Of a DNA stretch of 64,000 nt, positions 55,423 through 62,725 are shown piece by piece. Source of the stretch: Rhodanobacter thiooxydans (GTDB lineage: Bacteria > Pseudomonadota > Gammaproteobacteria > Xanthomonadales > Rhodanobacteraceae); NCBI RefSeq assembly GCF_021545845.1, contig NZ_CP088923.1, positions 3,596,001 to 3,660,000 on the forward strand, read 5' to 3'. The stretch's first letter is position 1. The number at the start of each line of letters is the position of its first letter. A program made the position numbers and the translations under genes. The notes below the pieces were generated by a model. That model was not told the DNA's origin, made no database searches, and was given only the letters and a program-made list of their open reading frames with translations.

Positions 55423-56334
55423 ATGTCCGATACCGCTGCCTCCATCGCGGCCGCAAGGCCGCGCCGGCTGGCTGATCCCGGCTTACTGATCCCGTTGGCG
55501 TTGCTGGCGCTGTACGTGATCTGGGGCTCGACCTACCTGGGCATCCGCTTCGCGCTGGAAAGCTGGCCGCCGTTCCTGCTCGCCGGCGTGCGCTTCCTCG
55601 GTGCCGGCGTGGCGCTGTATGGCTTCCTGCGCTGGCGCGGCATGGCGCCGCCGACGCGCGAGCAGTGGCGCAACGCGGCAGTCGTCGGCCTGCTGCTGCT
55701 CGGCTTGGGCAACGGCCTGGTGTGCTTCGCCGAGCAGCGGGTGAGCTCGGGCATCGCTGCGGTGGCGGTGGCCAGCATGCCGCTGTTCGCGGCGCTGTTT
55801 TCGGGCATGTATGGCGAGTGGCCGCACCGGCGCGAGTCGATCGGCCTGGCCATCGGCTTCGCCGGCGTGATCGTGCTGAACCTGGGCAGCAGCCTGGCCG
55901 GCTCGTCGATCGGCGCGGCCGCCCTGCTGGTGGCCGCGGCAGCGTGGGCGTTCGGCTCGGTGTGGAGCCGGCGCCAGGCGATGCCGCCCGGTCCGATGAA
56001 CACCGCCGCACAGATGATCTGCGGCAGCGCCGCGCTGCTCGGCTTCGCCCTGCTCAGCGGCGAGCGGTTACCGGTGCACCCGACCGTGCGTTCCACCCTG
56101 GCGATCGTCTACCTGGCGGTGTTCGGCTCGATCATCGCGTTCAGCACTTACCTGTACGTGCTCAGGCACGCACGCCCGGCGCTGGCCACCAGCTACGCCT
56201 ACGTGAACCCACCGGTGGCGGTGCTGTTCGGCGTGCTGCTGGCCGGCGAGCACGTCGGACCGTTCGACCTGGCCGGCATGGCGATCATCCTGGCCGGCGT
56301 GGCGGTGATCACGCTGGCGAAGCAGAAGCGGTAG
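55423..56334 (+). CDS. EamA/DMT-family exporter (YedA-like)
   Basis: A 303-residue transporter with ten predicted helices in two EamA repeats. Repeat one opens with LALYVIWGSTYLGIRFALES and WPPFLLAGVRFLGAGVAL; repeat two has AAAWAFGSVWSRRQAMPPGP, FGSIIAFSTYLYVLRHARPA and SYAYVNPPVAVLFGVLLAGE. The wording matches the YedA branch of drug/metabolite exporters, whose substrates are mostly unknown. It follows the small membrane protein by 55 bases on the same strand. Downstream lies repeat DNA. Confidence 0.9.
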   Translation: MSDTAASIAAARPRRLADPGLLIPLALLALYVIWGSTYLGIRFALESWPPFLLAGVRFLGAGVALYGFLRWRGMAPPTREQWRNAAVVGLLLLGLGNGLVCFAEQRVSSGIAAVAVASMPLFAALFSGMYGEWPHRRESIGLAIGFAGVIVLNLGSSLAGSSIGAAALLVAAAAWAFGSVWSRRQAMPPGPMNTAAQMICGSAALLGFALLSGERLPVHPTVRSTLAIVYLAVFGSIIAFSTYLYVLRHARPALATSYAYVNPPVAVLFGVLLAGEHVGPFDLAGMAIILAGVAVITLAKQKR

Positions 56335-56640
56335 GTCAAGAGCGTTACCCCCACCTGACCCCACTGCTTTGCAGGGGGAGGGACCGAGCGTGCGGCCTTG
56401 GCCCTCCCCTTGTAACTCAGGGGCGTGCGGCCTTGCTCCCTCCCCTGCTTGCAGGGGAGGGTTGTGACCGAAGGGAATCCCTCGTGGGAGGGTGGGGTTG
56501 CTCTGCGCCGAAAAGCGTTACCCCCTTCCAACTTCCCCCTGCCTGGCAGGGGGAAGGGCGAACGAGGCGCCGCCTGCGGCGACGCAGCGTTGCTTCATTG
56601 AAGCGGGGGGGTCGACTATCGTCGGCTTGCCTGCCTATCC
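56335..56640. repeat. CCTCCCCTGC-family palindrome cluster
   Basis: Several copies: CCCACTGCTTTGCAGGGGGA (56360), GGCCCTCCCCTTGTAACTCA (56400), CCCTCCCCTGCTTGCAGGGG (56439) and AACTTCCCCCTGCCTGGCAG (56530), with the TTGTGACCGAAGGGAATCCC module between them. The 300-odd bases before atoE hold nothing else recognisable. Confidence 0.75.
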
Positions 56641-56682
56641 GCCGCCGCGCGACGATGTGGTGATTCACCGGCGGAGAGCGGC

Positions 56683-58095
56683 ATGAACGCGAGGCAGGAC
56701 GGCTGGATGGCGCACATGGCGCTGCGTAGCGCCGCGTGGGCGGAGCGCTGGTTTCCGGATGCGTGGGTGTTCGCCGCGCTGGGCGTGGTGGTGGTGGCGC
56801 TGGCGGCATTCGCCTTCGGCGCCACGCCGACCGCAACGGTCACGGCGTTCGGCGACGGCTTCTGGAGCCTGATCCCGTTCACCATGCAGATGGCCTTCGT
56901 GGTGATCGGCGGCTACGTGCTGGCCACCGCGCCGGTGGTGGCGCGCTTCATCGATGTGCTGGCGAGGGCGCCGCGCAGCGGCCGCGGTGCGGTGGTGTAC
57001 ATCGCGCTGGTCAGCATGCTGGCCTCGCTGCTCAGCTGGGGGTTCTCGCTGGTGTTCGGCGGGCTGCTGGTGCGCGCGCTGGCACGGCGCGACGACCTGC
57101 GCATGGATTACCGCGCGGCCGGCGCGGCGGCGTATCTCGGCCTAGGCGCGATCTGGGCGATGGGCCTGTCCTCGTCGGCGGCGCAGTTGCAGGCGAACCC
57201 GGCCAGCATGCCGCCGGGGCTGCTGGCGATCACCGGCGTACTGCCGTTCAGCCAGACCATCTTCCTGTGGCAGTCGATCGTGCTGACCACGGTGCTGATC
57301 GTGGTGTCGCTGCTGATCTGCTGGTACACCGCGCCATCGGATGCGAATGCGCGCACCTCGAAGGATTTCGACATCGGCGAAAGCTCGACGCCCGCGTTGC
57401 CGCCGCGCACGCGACCGGGCGAGTGGCTGGAGTACAGCCCGTTGCTGGCGCTGGCGATCGGCCTGCTCGGGCTGGGCTGGCTCGGCCACGAGTTCGCCAG
57501 CAAGCCGGCGGTGACCGCGATCGCCAACCTCAACACCTACAACTTTCTGTTCCTCACCTTGGGCATCCTGCTGCATTGGCGCCCGCGCAGCTTCCTCGAC
57601 GCGGTGAGCCGCGCGGTGCCGAGCACGTCCGGAGTGCTGATCCAGTTTCCGCTGTACGGCGGCATCGCCGCGCTGCTCACCCACGTGCCCGGCAGCGATG
57701 GCGCCACCCTCGCCCACCGGCTGTCGAACCTGTTCGTGCACATCGCCGGCACCGAGAGCTTCCCCGCGGTGATGGGCGCGTACTCGGCGATCCTCGGCTT
57801 CTTCGTGCCCTCCGGCGGCGGCAAGTGGCTGGTCGAGGCGCCGTACGTGATACAGGCGGCGAACGACCTGCACGTGCACCTGGGCTGGGCGGTGCAGGTG
57901 TACAACGCGGCCGAGGCGCTGCCGAACCTGATCAACCCGTTCTGGATGCTGCCGCTGCTCGGCGTACTCGGGCTGAAGGCGCGCGACGTGGTCGGCTACA
58001 CCTTCATGCAGCTGGTGGTGCACGTGCCGCTGGTGCTGGGCATGCTGTGGCTGCTGGGGCTGACGCTGACTTACGTGCCACCGGTGATGCCTTGA
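56683..58095 (+). CDS. atoE: Short-chain fatty acid transporter (AtoE family)
   Basis: A 470-residue permease with about twelve helices, of the AtoE/TIGR00366 family, which takes up short-chain fatty acids such as butyrate. Typical stretches are RWFPDAWVFAALGVVVVALA, FTMQMAFVVIGGYVLATAPV, LSWGFSLVFGGLLVRALARR, NTYNFLFLTLGILLHWRPRS, LIQFPLYGGIAALLTHVPGS and GFFVPSGGGKWLVEAPYV. No ato catabolic genes are adjacent; the symbol reflects the family, not a proven substrate. The start ATG 56683 follows GGCGGAGAGCGGC. Confidence 0.88.
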   Translation: MNARQDGWMAHMALRSAAWAERWFPDAWVFAALGVVVVALAAFAFGATPTATVTAFGDGFWSLIPFTMQMAFVVIGGYVLATAPVVARFIDVLARAPRSGRGAVVYIALVSMLASLLSWGFSLVFGGLLVRALARRDDLRMDYRAAGAAAYLGLGAIWAMGLSSSAAQLQANPASMPPGLLAITGVLPFSQTIFLWQSIVLTTVLIVVSLLICWYTAPSDANARTSKDFDIGESSTPALPPRTRPGEWLEYSPLLALAIGLLGLGWLGHEFASKPAVTAIANLNTYNFLFLTLGILLHWRPRSFLDAVSRAVPSTSGVLIQFPLYGGIAALLTHVPGSDGATLAHRLSNLFVHIAGTESFPAVMGAYSAILGFFVPSGGGKWLVEAPYVIQAANDLHVHLGWAVQVYNAAEALPNLINPFWMLPLLGVLGLKARDVVGYTFMQLVVHVPLVLGMLWLLGLTLTYVPPVMP

Positions 58096-58108
58096 GACGA
58101 GACCCACT

Positions 58109-58169
58109 GTAGGAGCCCGCTGGCGGGCGATGCTCTTGAGCGAAGGCATCGCCCGCCAGCGGGCTCCTG
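58109..58169. repeat. GGAGCCCGCT-family palindrome
   Basis: TAGGAGCCCGCTGGCGGGCG (58110) faces CGCCCGCCAGCGGGCTCCTG (58149) around a 19-base centre (ATGCTCTTGAGCGAAGGCAT). It lies 15 bases after atoE and could end its transcript. Same family as 35176-35264 and the half-copy near 62606. Confidence 0.8.
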
Positions 58170-58182
58170 CGACAAGCTGGAA

Positions 58183-58915
58183 TTACGGCTCGCGCAGTGC
58201 GGTGGTGACCGGCAACCGCGCGGCGCACACGGCGGGGAACAGGCCGCCGATGAAGCCGATCGCCAGCGCCCACTTCAGGCCGGTCCACAGCAGCGCCGCG
58301 GTCACCGCCAGCTTGAAGCTGAGCGTGCCGACCGCGCCCTGGGCCAGGGTCGAGGCGCTGTAGCCGTTGAATACCAGCCAGGCCAGCAAGCCACCGCCGA
58401 TACCGCCCAGCAACGCCAGCAGCATGGTCTCCAGCATCACTGCCACCACCACCGGCGGGCCGCGGAAGCCGATCGCGGGCAGCGTGGCGATCTCACGGGC
58501 GCGCGTGGCGACGGTAGTGCCCACGCCGGTGCGCGTGAAGCCGCCGCCGGCGGACAGCGGCGAGATGATCTCGCCGATCTGCGCGTCCTTGGTGGTGACC
58601 ACGCCGTCGAACGGCGCGCGCACCGCGCAATAGTCGAAGTTGACCTGCGCCACCGCGGCCTGGGCGTCGGCGGCGGCCACCTGCTTCTGTTACGCGGCGA
58701 GCTGGGCGCGCGTGTGTCGGCCAGGGTGCACGCCTGTTCGACCGCCTGTTTCGGCACCAGCCCCTGCGCCGCCAGCTCGCGCTGGCGCGCGGCGTCGCGC
58801 TCGTTCTGCGCCAGCGCCCCGGGTTGCGCCCGTGGTCTTCGCGCTGGTGGCGCTCGATGCGCAGTTCCTTCAACAGATCGGCGTTGTCCACATCCACTCC
58901 CGTTTCAACGGCCAT
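58183..58915 (-). pseudogene. macA/macB-type tripartite efflux remnant (adaptor fused to permease end)
   Basis: Minus-strand text starts like a HlyD/MacA adaptor (ADLLKELRIERHQREDHG), shifts frame to ALAQNERDAARQRELAAQGL and VPKQAVEQACTLADTRAQLA, meets an in-frame TAA at 58690-58692, and resumes with AVAQVNFDYCAVRAPFDGVV and TTKDAQIGEIISPL (lipoyl-like domain). Without a break it then becomes the C-terminal FtsX domain of a MacB permease: VATRAREIATLPAIGFRG, VVAVMLETMLLALLGGIGGG and GGLFPAVCAARLPVTTALRE. So a deletion joined two neighbouring genes and the rest decayed. Not functional. Confidence 0.85.
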
Positions 58916-59112
58916 GTTCCAGATGACGAGGCACAGCATGGGCGACATGCCGGATTGCTGTCAGAGCACGGCATCAACCATCGGCGGTGACAGCTGTCAT
59001 CCGCCACCGGACGGCTCCCCTGCAGACGACGAACGGGAACGCAGCGAATCGACACGCCGCGGCGGGCGGCATCCGGCGCCACGCCCGGCCCGGCTTTGCT
59101 ACGCTTGCGGCC

Positions 59113-59799
59113 ATGAACTACGCCATCATCCCGCCCGCCGTCCCCAGCCTGCCGATCCTCGGCTCCGACCAGCGCTTCCCGATCCGCCGGGTGTTCTGCA
59201 TCGGGCGCAACTACGCCGAACACGCGCGCGAGATGGGCGCCACGGTGGACCAGGCCGCGCCGATGTTCTTCTGCAAGCCGGCCGACGCGGTGGTCGCCGA
59301 TGGCGCCGACGTGCCCTACCCGCAGGCCACCGCCGACCTGCACCACGAGGTGGAGATGGTGGTGGCACTCGGTGCCGGCGGCCGCAACCTCAGCCCCGAC
59401 CAGGCCGCGGCGCTGATCTGGGGCTACGGCGTGGGCCTGGACTTGACCCGCCGCGACCTGCAGGCGCAGGCCAAGGCCAAGGGCCACCCTTGGGACGTGG
59501 CCAAGGGCTTCGACCACTCCGCCCCGGTCTCCGCGCTGCGCCCGGCCAACGAGGCGACGGTGGACGCGCAGACCGTGCTGCGGCTCAGCGTGAACGGCGC
59601 ACCGCGCCAGCAGGCCACGCTGGGTGAAATGGTGCACGACGTGCCGCACATCCTGGCGGCGCTGTCCACGCTGTTCGAGCTGAAGGCCGGCGACCTGGTG
59701 TTCACCGGCACCCCGGCCGGCGTGGCCGCACTGCAGCGCGGCGACCGCTTCCACGCCGAGCTGGTGGGTGTGGCGGAACTGCACGGCCGCATCGTCTGA
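59113..59799 (+). CDS. Fumarylacetoacetate hydrolase family protein
   Basis: A 228-residue FAH-fold hydrolase. It contains FCIGRNYAEHAREMG (the characteristic GRNYxxHxxE), MFFCKPADAVVADG, the metal ligands in LHHEVEMVVALGAGGR, YGVGLDLTRRDLQAQAKAKG, WDVAKGFDHSAPV and LVFTGTPAGVAALQRGD. The order and length match fumarylpyruvate or acylpyruvate hydrolases (about 225-235 residues), which cleave beta-diketo acids. It is a lone gene with no gentisate pathway next to it, so it may act in general repair, as YcgM-type proteins do. Confidence 0.9.
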   Translation: MNYAIIPPAVPSLPILGSDQRFPIRRVFCIGRNYAEHAREMGATVDQAAPMFFCKPADAVVADGADVPYPQATADLHHEVEMVVALGAGGRNLSPDQAAALIWGYGVGLDLTRRDLQAQAKAKGHPWDVAKGFDHSAPVSALRPANEATVDAQTVLRLSVNGAPRQQATLGEMVHDVPHILAALSTLFELKAGDLVFTGTPAGVAALQRGDRFHAELVGVAELHGRIV

Positions 59800-59890
59800 C
59801 GCTTCCACGCCGCCTTCATCTGGGCGCGCCTAGGTTGGCACGCTAAAGTCGTCCCGCCATCCGGCCCAACCCGAGGGGAGTAGACACAGC

Positions 59891-60301
59891 ATGAGCATGA
59901 TCAGCGAGTTCAAGGCCTTCGCCATGCGCGGCAACGTGATCGACCTGGCGGTCGGCGTGGTCATCGGCGGTGCGTTCGGCAAGATCGTCACCTCCCTGGT
60001 CGACCAGATCATCATGCCGCCAATCGGCTGGCTCACCGGTGGCATCGACTTCAGCCAGCTGAAGTGGGTGCTCAAGCCGGCCGACAACACCAACCCGGCG
60101 CACAAGGTGGCCGAGGTGGCGATCCAGTACGGCGCCTTCATCAACACGCTGATCCAGTTCATCATCATCGCCTTCGCGATCTTCATGATGGTCAAGGCGA
60201 TCAACAAGCTCAGCCGCAAGCAGGAAGCAGCGCCCGCCGCGCCGCCGGCCGACGTGGTATTGCTGACCGAGATCCGCGACCTGCTGAAGAACAAGCCATA
60301 G
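59891..60301 (+). CDS. mscL: Large-conductance mechanosensitive channel
   Basis: A 136-residue MscL, the emergency valve against osmotic downshock. The N-terminal helix and TM1 read [20 protein letters not shown] and [20 protein letters not shown] (the GxxxG/A pore constriction), then the periplasmic loop, TM2 ([20 protein letters not shown]) and the C-terminal bundle helix TEIRDLLKN. Length and order are standard for the family. AGGGGAG precedes the ATG by 10 bases. Confidence 0.96.
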   Translation: MSMISEFKAFAMRGNVIDLAVGVVIGGAFGKIVTSLVDQIIMPPIGWLTGGIDFSQLKWVLKPADNTNPAHKVAEVAIQYGAFINTLIQFIIIAFAIFMMVKAINKLSRKQEAAPAAPPADVVLLTEIRDLLKNKP

Positions 60302-60441
60302 CTCGCGCGGGAGCGCACCTTGTCCGCAAGGGGCTCCCTTCGGTCGTGCGTGATGCTCTTGCTCCGTTCGGAGCGAAATGCGCCAGAGGCAAAAGCTTTC
60401 GTGCGCCTGCGGCGCCCGAGTTACTTCTCTTTTGCTTGTCC

Positions 60442-61763
60442 CAGTACTGTCCGGGGAAAGCGCACGCGGAGCTTGGTAAACGGTTGATCTGAGGGCAGTA
60501 ACCGACGCTTTCCGGGTGTTAGCGATTTCAACCCGGTTTGCCTCAGGCTGGACGACGTCACCTCGGAGGACGTCGTCATGCATGAAGGGCGCTTTGTGTT
60601 TACGCAGCTCATGCAGCATCTGCCGATGCATACGTTTCGTCGCCTCGTTGCCAAGTTCGATGGCAATCGTTATGTGAAGCGATTCGCGTGCCTCGATCAG
60701 TTCCTGTGTATGGCCTTTGCTCAACTCACCGGACGCGAAAGCCTGCGCGATATCGAGATCTGTTTGCGCGCTCATCAGGCCAAGCTCTATCACTTGGGCA
60801 TTCGTGGGCATGTAGCACGCAGCACACTGGCCGATGCCAATGAACAACGTGACTGGCGCATCTATGCCGAGTTCGCGCAAACCCTGATCGCCACGGCGCG
60901 CCGTCTCTACGTCAACGAACCGCTCGACGTCGAATTGGCACACACTGCCTATGCGCTCGACTCCACCACGATCGAGTTGTGCCTGTCGGTGTTCCCGTGG
61001 GCGCGGGCGATGCATCCCGGCCGCGGTGGATTGAAGGTACATACGCTGCTCGACATTCGCGGCGCAATCCCTACGGTCATCAGCTTTTCCGAGTCCCGCC
61101 AGCACGATGTCCACATGCTCGACGAGCTCGTGCCTGAACCTGGCGCGATCTATCTGATGGACCGCGCCTATCTCGATTTCGAGCGGCTCTATCGATTCCA
61201 CTGCGAAGGTTCCTTCTTCCTGATGCGCACCAAGAAGAACCTCCGAGTGCGGCGACGCTACTCCCATCCGGTGTCTGATCGCACGCTCATCGGTTGCGAT
61301 CAGACCGTCGTGTTGACACGGGACGTCGTCCGCAAGAAATACCCTGGCCCGCTACGCCGTGTACGCGTGCGTGACACCGACAGCGGTCAGTCCATCGTCT
61401 TGCTGACCAATCACTTTGTGCTTCCTGCGGCGACCATCAGTGCCCTGTATCGCCACCGTTGGCAGATCGAAATTTTCTTCAAATGGATCAAGCAGCACCT
61501 GCGCATCAAGGCGTTCTTCGGCACCTCGCCCAACGCAGTGAAGACGCAGGTCTGGATCGCCGTCGCCGTCTACGTGCTGATCGCCATCGTGCGCAAGCGT
61601 CTCCAGCTGACGACTTCACTCTATGAACTTCTACAGATTCTGAGTGTGACGTTGTTCGAGCAAACCCCGCTGGAATGCGCCTTGCGGCGGCAGGAACCAC
61701 AGCTTTCTGCCGACGACGACGCTAACCAACTGATTCTATTTCCGGATTAACCGGACAGTACTG
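60442..61763 (+). mobile_element. IS4-family insertion sequence, complete
   Basis: The element is 1322 bp. Both ends carry CAGTACTGTCCGG as a 13-bp terminal inverted repeat (60442-60454; reverse complement at 61751-61763). An 8-bp direct repeat, GCTTGTCC, flanks it (60434-60441 and 61764-61771), so it arrived by transposition and has not been rearranged. The single transposase gene is intact, so the element may still be active. Confidence 0.92.
60578..61750 (+). CDS. IS4-family transposase
   Basis: A 390-residue DDE transposase with an N-terminal DUF4372-type domain (FTQLMQHLPMHTFRRLVAKF, CLDQFLCMAFAQLTGRESLR) and a C-terminal DDE_Tnp_1 domain. The first Asp is in YALDSTTIELCLSVFPWA, the second in IYLMDRAYLDFERLY, and the YREK-type signature with the catalytic Glu is YRHRWQIEIFFKWIKQHLRI. 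The frame has no interruptions and ends one base before the right inverted repeat. It belongs to the intact element at 60442-61763. Confidence 0.94.
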   Translation: MHEGRFVFTQLMQHLPMHTFRRLVAKFDGNRYVKRFACLDQFLCMAFAQLTGRESLRDIEICLRAHQAKLYHLGIRGHVARSTLADANEQRDWRIYAEFAQTLIATARRLYVNEPLDVELAHTAYALDSTTIELCLSVFPWARAMHPGRGGLKVHTLLDIRGAIPTVISFSESRQHDVHMLDELVPEPGAIYLMDRAYLDFERLYRFHCEGSFFLMRTKKNLRVRRRYSHPVSDRTLIGCDQTVVLTRDVVRKKYPGPLRRVRVRDTDSGQSIVLLTNHFVLPAATISALYRHRWQIEIFFKWIKQHLRIKAFFGTSPNAVKTQVWIAVAVYVLIAIVRKRLQLTTSLYELLQILSVTLFEQTPLECALRRQEPQLSADDDANQLILFPD

Positions 61764-61786
61764 GCTTGTCCAAAAGAGAAGTAACC

Positions 61787-62660
61787 CAGAGAAAACGACA
61801 CCCCGCTTGGCGCTTGCCGGGCATCGGGCAACTGCTCCTGCGTTGCCTCCACTCGGGCATCCATGCCCTCGCCATGCCCGGCAAGTTCGTGAGCCGGGGC
61901 CGGGCTTTTCGAACGGGCATCCTGCCCGTGCGAAAAGGCGAGTCCATCCATGGACTCGCCCGCTGCGCGGCCTGTCGACCCCGGCTCACCGCCGCACAGG
62001 GGCCCCGGGTAGAGCTGCGGGCCATCCTGGCCCGCACTCGGTGATGAAGCGGAAAGCAACAGCCACAGCAAAGCACCGCTTTGCTGTGGCTTTGCTGTGG
62101 CTTCGCTCTCGCTCTTGCTCTTGATCTGGTTCTCCTGAAGAGTGCGCGCAGGATGCGCGCTGCTCTACCCGGGGTCCCCTCTGCAGCGGCGGGCGGGTGG
62201 AGGAAAAGCCCGCAGGGTGGCCGGCATGGATGCCGGCCAGTTTGTCGCCAGCACAGGCGACGGCATGGATGCCGGAGTGGAGGCAACGCAGGGAGCGGTT
62301 GCCCGATGTGCTGTCGAAAAACCCCGTAGCCCGCACGCGAACCTTGCGGGCATGGCGAGGGCATGGATGCCCGAGTTGAGGCAACGCAAGAGCAGTTGCC
62401 CGATGCCCGGAAAGCGCGGAAGCGGGGTGGCCTTTCTCTTGGGTTACTTTCTCTTTACTCCGGGCATCCTGCCCTTCGCCCTTCGGGCCAGCTTCGCTGT
62501 TCGCGCACGCATCCTGCGTACGCGTGGCCACGCAAAGAGAAAGTAACTCGGCTGCCAAAGGCAGACGAAAGCTCTTCGCTCTGAAGCCCTCCCCCGCTGC
62601 AGAACAAGCAAAGGCATCGCCCGCGAGCGGGCTCCTACATGCGCGCTCCGCCACCCATGA
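61787..62660. repeat. Mosaic of nested inverted repeats
   Basis: About 870 bases without a gene. The text GGGCATCGGGCAACTGCTCC with the following CTCCACTCGGGCATCCATGC (61817-61864) recurs inverted at about 62355-62412 (GCATGGATGCCCGAGTTGAG, GAGCAGTTGCCCGATGCCC). A third, partial inverted copy is at about 62268-62312. Copies of GGGTTACTTTCTCTTTACTC and AAAGAGAAAGTAAC bracket 62440-62550, and half of a GGAGCCCGCT palindrome ends the block near 62637. The short frames here are by-products of the repeats. Confidence 0.75.
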
Positions 62661-62725
62661 CTTCTGGCCTAAGCGGCGATGGCCCGTGCCGCCATAATCG
62701 GGGTTCCCCCACGCGGAGTTCCCCG

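Larger units (their letters stand above)
60420..61785. repeat. Palindromic repeat split by an IS4-family element
   Basis: GTTACTTCTCTTTTG (60420-60434) and CAAAAGAGAAGTAAC (61771-61785) are perfect 15-base inverted arms. Removing the insertion sequence and one copy of its 8-bp duplication leaves them around a 6-base loop, CTTGTC. Related GTTACTTTCTCTT/AAGAGAAAGTAAC arms occur at 62442-62548. Confidence 0.85.

Noticed and set aside
60302..60419. Rho-independent terminator after mscL (GCTCC...GGAGC hairpin)
   Set aside because: The hairpin is short, far from the stop, lacks a T-run, and is part of the dispersed repeat text entered by the insertion sequence.
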